Assembly (NCBI GenBank): GCA_964618215.1 | Contig: CAZTZE010000009.1 | Coordinates: 1 to 64,000, forward strand | Length of the DNA: 64,000 nucleotides | Source: CG2-30-58-95 sp964618215 | GTDB lineage: Bacteria > Chloroflexota > Anaerolineae > Anaerolineales > Villigracilaceae | Direction of reading: 5' to 3' | Part shown: piece by piece, positions 60,579 to 64,000 of the stretch | How the letters are laid out: each line of letters begins with the position of its first letter | Numbering within the stretch: the stretch's first letter is position 1 | Made by a program: the position numbers and the translations under genes | The notes under the pieces: model-generated | What the model was told of the DNA's origin: nothing | What the model saw: the letters and a program-made list of their open reading frames with translations, nothing else | Database searches by the model: none

Positions 60579-61829
60579 TTATTCCAACGCCTGTTCGAGG
60601 TCGGCAATAATATCCTCCACCTCCTCGATGCCAACCGAAAGCCGCACCAACCCATCCGTGATGCCGACCTTGCGCCGTTCCTCGGCCGGGACATTGTGAT
60701 GAGTCATGCTGGCCGGGTGCTGGATGAGCGTATCCACGTTGCCGAGCGAGACGGCCAGCGTGGCAACCCGGACACACTCCATCAAAGAGATGCCGGCTTG
60801 CATCCCATCTTTGAGTTCAAAGGACAGCATCCCGCCAAAATTGCTCATTTGCTGATTTGCGATCTTATGACCAGGATGTGCCTTCAGGCCGGGATAATGG
60901 ACACGCGCCACTTTCGAGTGCCCTTCCAGATAACGCGCCACAGCCAGCGCGTTTTCACAGTGCCGCGCCATGCGTAATTCGAAGGTCTTCAACCCCAGAT
61001 TGGTCAGCCAGCAATCGAACGGACTGGGTGAGCCGCCCAATGTGGTCAGGGTGGCGTGGACATCCTTCTTGATGAATTCAGGGTGCGAACTGACCAGCGC
61101 GCCGCCGATGATGGTGCCATGTCCGCACAGATACTTGGTCGTCGAGTGGATCACCACGTCCGCGCCGAGGCTGAGCGGGCGCTGGCAGTAGGGGGTGGCG
61201 AAGGTATTATCCACCATCAGCCAGGCGCCGTAACGGTGAGCGACTTCGGCCACAGCCGCCAGGTCTACAATGTCCATCATCGGGTTGGCCGGGGTTTCGG
61301 CGTAGGCCAGACGCGCCTCGGGATGGGCCGCGAAAGCTGCATGCCAGCCTTCGGGAGAGTAATCGTGCACCCAGACTACGTGGATACCCAGGCGCGGGGC
61401 CAGCTCCTTCAGGAAGACGAAAGTTCCACTGTAGAGCGAATCCTGCACGATGACCGTATCTCCTGTGCGCCGAGTAGGTGCTGCGCACAGGCAGGCCAGC
61501 AGCCCGGCCGTGACCGCCGCCATGCCCGAGGTGAACATCTCAGCCGCGATAACGGCATCCGCTTCGAGGTCCGGCTGGCCGCGCAGCAAGTCGAGTCCCT
61601 CCAGCGCGGCGATTTTGCGCGCCAGGTGACGGGCGTTCGGGTTGCCGATCCGGGTGTAATAATAGCCGTCCTTTTCGCCAGCAAAGATGGCCTGCCCGGT
61701 GGCGACATCCGGAAAAGTGAAGATCGAGCTTTGGTAAATGGGCATCACGTGGGCGTTGTCCGGGTTCTCGAACTCGCCCAAGTGCGTCACCAGCGTGCCG
61801 ATCCCAGCCTGGGGGGAAAGTTTCTTCAT
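60579..61829 (-). CDS. PLP-dependent Cys/Met metabolism enzyme (cystathionine gamma-synthase/lyase family)
   Basis: A 416-residue PLP enzyme. Start at 61829 with CAGGAG upstream. PLP lysine is Lys232 in HSTTKYLCGHG; other marks are YTRIGNPNARHLARKIAALEG (in part), MVDNTFATPYCQRP and the end LVRLSVGIEEVEDII. Members form or split cystathionine, methionine or homocysteine; a methionine gamma-lyase or O-acylhomoserine sulfhydrylase role is also possible. Residues 115-120 (CAAPTR) come from a family B repeat, the same peptide as in the HtrA-like protein. A TATAAT/TGGACG promoter on the minus strand lies at 61854-61882. Confidence 0.9.
   Translation of the reverse strand: MKKLSPQAGIGTLVTHLGEFENPDNAHVMPIYQSSIFTFPDVATGQAIFAGEKDGYYYTRIGNPNARHLARKIAALEGLDLLRGQPDLEADAVIAAEMFTSGMAAVTAGLLACLCAAPTRRTGDTVIVQDSLYSGTFVFLKELAPRLGIHVVWVHDYSPEGWHAAFAAHPEARLAYAETPANPMMDIVDLAAVAEVAHRYGAWLMVDNTFATPYCQRPLSLGADVVIHSTTKYLCGHGTIIGGALVSSHPEFIKKDVHATLTTLGGSPSPFDCWLTNLGLKTFELRMARHCENALAVARYLEGHSKVARVHYPGLKAHPGHKIANQQMSNFGGMLSFELKDGMQAGISLMECVRVATLAVSLGNVDTLIQHPASMTHHNVPAEERRKVGITDGLVRLSVGIEEVEDIIADLEQALE
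61464..61489. repeat. Family B repeat inside the PLP enzyme gene
   Basis: TGTGCGC, CGAGTAGGTGCT, GCGCACA: here the half-palindrome is bounded by a small dyad. It encodes CAAPTRRTG in frame. Confidence 0.85.
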
Positions 61830-61853
61830 GGTTGCTCCTGTGTGGTATTGATC

Positions 61854-61882
61854 AATTATAAGCCACTTGCCCTCCACGTCCA
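61854..61882 (-). promoter_or_regulatory. Promoter for the PLP enzyme gene
   Basis: Minus-strand TGGACG (plus 61877-61882) and TATAAT (plus 61854-61859), spacing about 17. It overlaps the divergent comEC promoter. Confidence 0.45.
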
Positions 61883-61895
61883 GAAAATGTACAAT
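61867..61895 (+). promoter_or_regulatory. Promoter for comEC
   Basis: TTGCCC (61867-61872) and TACAAT (61890-61895), spacer 17. The leader to 61952 contains ACCACCCGACC-type repeats that continue into the coding start. Confidence 0.5.
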
Positions 61896-61951
61896 CATCT
61901 CAACGGGTTCACCCAATGCCAGACCACTCGACCACCCGACCATCAGACTAA

Positions 61952-64000
61952 ATGACCACCCAACCACCCAACTACCCAACCACCCGACTACCCTTGCTGT
62001 GGCTCTCGCTGGCCTTCCTCGCCGGCATCCTGCTCGCCAGCCAGGTAACGCTCCCGGTCACGGTTTGGCTGATCCTGGCAGGAATTGCTTTGTTATTAAT
62101 CATCGTCTATCGCCTGTGGTCTGCCCGCCGCCAGAATTCAAACCCTCCAACAATATCACTCATCACTTTATCACTCATCACGCTCTTCCTCGGCGCTGCC
62201 CGTTTCCAGGCTTCCATTCCGATCATTGATGCGCACCACATCGCCTGGTATAACGACCGCCAGTACGACCTGCTGGTCACCGGCGTGCTGACCGAGCTGC
62301 CCGATACGCGCGATACCTACACCAACCTGCGCCTGCGCGTCCAGAGCGTGGATACCGGCGACGAGTCCCTGCCCGCGGGCGGCCTGATCCTGGCGCGTAT
62401 CCTGCCCGGCCAGACCTTCCACTACGGCGAGGTGATCCGCCTGCGCGGGGCATTGAAAACCCCGCCCGAGGACGAGGAATTTTCATACCGCGATTACCTG
62501 GCGCGCCAGGGCATCCACGCTTACCTGCCCTCCGCCGAAGCGACCCTTTTGCCCTTCCGCGGCGGCAATCCACTCGTGGCGGCCATCTATGCTCTGAAAG
62601 AACGCTCCCTGGTTGTCATTTACCGCATCTTCCCCGACCCGGAGGCCTCGCTCCTGGCCGGCATCCTGCTGGGCATGGATACCGGCCTGCCGCCCGACCT
62701 CCAGCAGGCCTTCAAAGATACCGGCACAGCCCACATCATCGCCATCTCCGGCTTCAACATCACCATCATCGCCGCGCTGCTCGTGACCTTCTTCAACCGA
62801 CTGCTCGGGCCGCGGCGCGGCGCGCTGGCGGCCGTCATTGGTATCGCCCTCTATACCTTACTGGTCGGCGCGGACGCGGCCGTGGTGCGCGCCGCGTTCA
62901 TGGGCGGTCTGGCGCTCTTCGCCCGGCAGGTCGGCCGCCGCCAGGACGGCCTCAACACGCTGGTCTTCGTCGCCGCGCTGATGGCCGTCATCAACCCGCA
63001 CACGCCCTGGGACGTTGGCTTCCAACTCTCCTTCGCCGCCACCCTCGGCTTGATCTTGTACGCCGAACCTTTTTCGCAGACAGCCGTCAAACTAATTTCT
63101 CGCTTCTCATCCCTCGAGACTGCCCAAAAACTCGCCCAACCCCTCTCCGAGTTCGTCTTCTTCACCCTGGCCGCCCAACTGACCACCCTGCCGGTGATGG
63201 CCTACCATTTCGGGCGCATCTCGCTCGTCGCGCTGATCGCCAACCCCTTCATCCTGCCGGCCCAACCGGCGGTGATGCTCTTCGGCGGGCTGGCCCTGCT
63301 GCTCGGACTGCTTTACCTACCCTTCGGCCAATTGGCCGCTTGGTTGGCCTGGCCTTTCCCAGCCTATACCATTCGCGTTGTTGAACTGTTCGCCCGCCTC
63401 CCGCACGGCGTGCTGATCCTGGGCGACTTCTCGCTGCTGTTCGCGATCCTGTTCTACGCTACGCTGCTCTCCTGGACTTTTAGCCGGGGGCGCGTTAAAG
63501 AGGCGTTGCGCGCCGCCCTGACGCCCGCCGTTATCCTCTCCGCGCTTGCCCTGATCACCTTCCTGACCTGGCGCGCCGCCTTCGCCGCCCCGGACGGCCG
63601 CCTGCACCTGACCTTCCTGGATGTAGGCTCCGCCGACGCCGTTCTGATCCAGACCCCCACTGGCCGCACCGTGCTAGTCAATGGCGGCCTCAGCCCCTCG
63701 CGCCTCTCAGACGCCCTCGGCCGGCGGCTCTCACCCTTCAATCGCAAGCTGGACTACCTCGTCATCGCCTCAACGCAGGAGGATCAGGTCGGCGCGCTGC
63801 CGCGCACGCTGGAGCGCTTCCCGCCCCAGGCCGTGCTGTGGGCCGGGAAGGTCGAAGCATCCTACTCCGCCCGCCAGTTGGACGAGTGGCTGGCAGATCG
63901 CGCCATCCTGGTCACGCGCGCCGGGCCGGGTCAGGCGCTGGATTTGGGCGCAGGCGCAACTCTCACTGTGCTGGCCGTCAATCCGCGCGGCGCGGTGCTG
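61952..64000 (+). CDS. comEC: ComEC/Rec2 DNA-uptake channel protein, cut by the window end
   Basis: Membrane channel for single-stranded DNA import in competence. The first 683 codons are present; the 3' end lies outside. Two N-terminal helices, an OB-like soluble region (DUF4131; DLLVTGVLTELPD), the competence domain with GTAHIIAISGFNITII and many helices, then the start of the C-terminal MBL-like domain (LTFLDVGSADAVLIQTPTG). The usual metal motif SHxHxDHxGG is replaced by ASTQEDQVGAL, so nuclease activity is doubtful. Residues 2-15 (TTQPPNYPTTR) and ISLITLSLITL (about 68-78) derive from short-period repeats. Confidence 0.9.
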   Translation, partial: MTTQPPNYPTTRLPLLWLSLAFLAGILLASQVTLPVTVWLILAGIALLLIIVYRLWSARRQNSNPPTISLITLSLITLFLGAARFQASIPIIDAHHIAWYNDRQYDLLVTGVLTELPDTRDTYTNLRLRVQSVDTGDESLPAGGLILARILPGQTFHYGEVIRLRGALKTPPEDEEFSYRDYLARQGIHAYLPSAEATLLPFRGGNPLVAAIYALKERSLVVIYRIFPDPEASLLAGILLGMDTGLPPDLQQAFKDTGTAHIIAISGFNITIIAALLVTFFNRLLGPRRGALAAVIGIALYTLLVGADAAVVRAAFMGGLALFARQVGRRQDGLNTLVFVAALMAVINPHTPWDVGFQLSFAATLGLILYAEPFSQTAVKLISRFSSLETAQKLAQPLSEFVFFTLAAQLTTLPVMAYHFGRISLVALIANPFILPAQPAVMLFGGLALLLGLLYLPFGQLAAWLAWPFPAYTIRVVELFARLPHGVLILGDFSLLFAILFYATLLSWTFSRGRVKEALRAALTPAVILSALALITFLTWRAAFAAPDGRLHLTFLDVGSADAVLIQTPTGRTVLVNGGLSPSRLSDALGRRLSPFNRKLDYLVIASTQEDQVGALPRTLERFPPQAVLWAGKVEASYSARQLDEWLADRAILVTRAGPGQALDLGAGATLTVLAVNPRGAVL
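62154..62181 (+). repeat. TATCACTCATCAC repeat inside comEC
   Basis: Two TATCACTCATCAC units encode SLITLSLIT in a membrane segment. The same sequence forms the inverted repeat between nuoG and nuoH (38380-38426). Confidence 0.82.

Noticed and set aside
61830..61979. N-terminal extension of the PLP enzyme (50 residues)
   Set aside because: It reads through repeat DNA and lacks a ribosome site; the ATG at 61829 has CAGGAG. The same reasoning removed extensions of thrS, btuF, the channel protein and dnaG.

Overview
The window looks like chromosomal DNA of a Chloroflexota bacterium, most likely Anaerolineae. This rests on gene style rather than any search: a single-chain alpha-beta glycyl-tRNA synthetase, a 14-gene nuo operon, a ThrRS without TGS domain under a T-box, a small protein starting MAFSYTNKRG of a type I recall from Chloroflexi, and lipoproteins with Ser/Thr/Pro linkers. 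No rRNA and no complete insertion sequence was seen.

Layout. 1-14.5 kb: DnaJ-like chaperone, HtrA-like lipoprotein protease, a bacterial eRF1-like protein, then a minus-strand block (sulfite-oxidase-fold protein, TPR protein, DNA polymerase I, and a receiver protein fused to a dead IS200-type transposase domain), a metallo-beta-lactamase-fold hydrolase, a PlsY-like acyltransferase, a JAMM peptidase and a membrane protein. 14.6-18.8 kb: membrane protein, gyrB, and a geranylgeranyl-reductase-type flavoprotein. 18.8-21.1 kb: an accessory island with three decayed TIR-domain fragments, an antitoxin with a broken PIN toxin, and an apparently intact RelE/ParE-type toxin-antitoxin pair. 21.3-28.3 kb: glyQS, dnaG and the primary sigma factor. 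28.3-30.0 kb: the TcmP and three-Cys (Gp37/Gp68-like) pair. 30.2-46.7 kb: nuoA-N, encoding respiratory complex I, interrupted by a HEPN gene, a hicBA pair and a YgiT-type zinc-finger gene. 46.7-56.3 kb: beta-propeller lipoprotein, thrS with T-box, tRNA-Val, sortase, an RlmD-type methyltransferase and a CASTOR/POLLUX-like channel. 56.4-64 kb: UPF0173 hydrolase, BtuFCD-like transporter under a cobalamin riboswitch, a PLP enzyme of the cystathionine gamma-synthase family, and comEC running off the end.

The strongest genome-wide signal is a dense load of small repeats: perfect or near-perfect palindromes, half-palindromes, and short-period direct repeats with inverted partners. They sit in most gaps and also inside genes in frame (htrA, glyQS, dnaG, nuoF, nuoG, the methyltransferase, the PLP enzyme, the receiver protein, comEC) and inside both the T-box and the cobalamin riboswitch. 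One palindrome family encodes nearly the same peptide, G(Q/R)I(G/A)N, at each of three coding sites. The receiver protein carries a domain resembling IS200/RAYT transposases with both catalytic motifs replaced.

The most interesting candidates are this receiver-transposase fusion, the frame-tolerant palindromes, the toxin-antitoxin-like genes nested in the complex I operon, and the TcmP/three-Cys pair.
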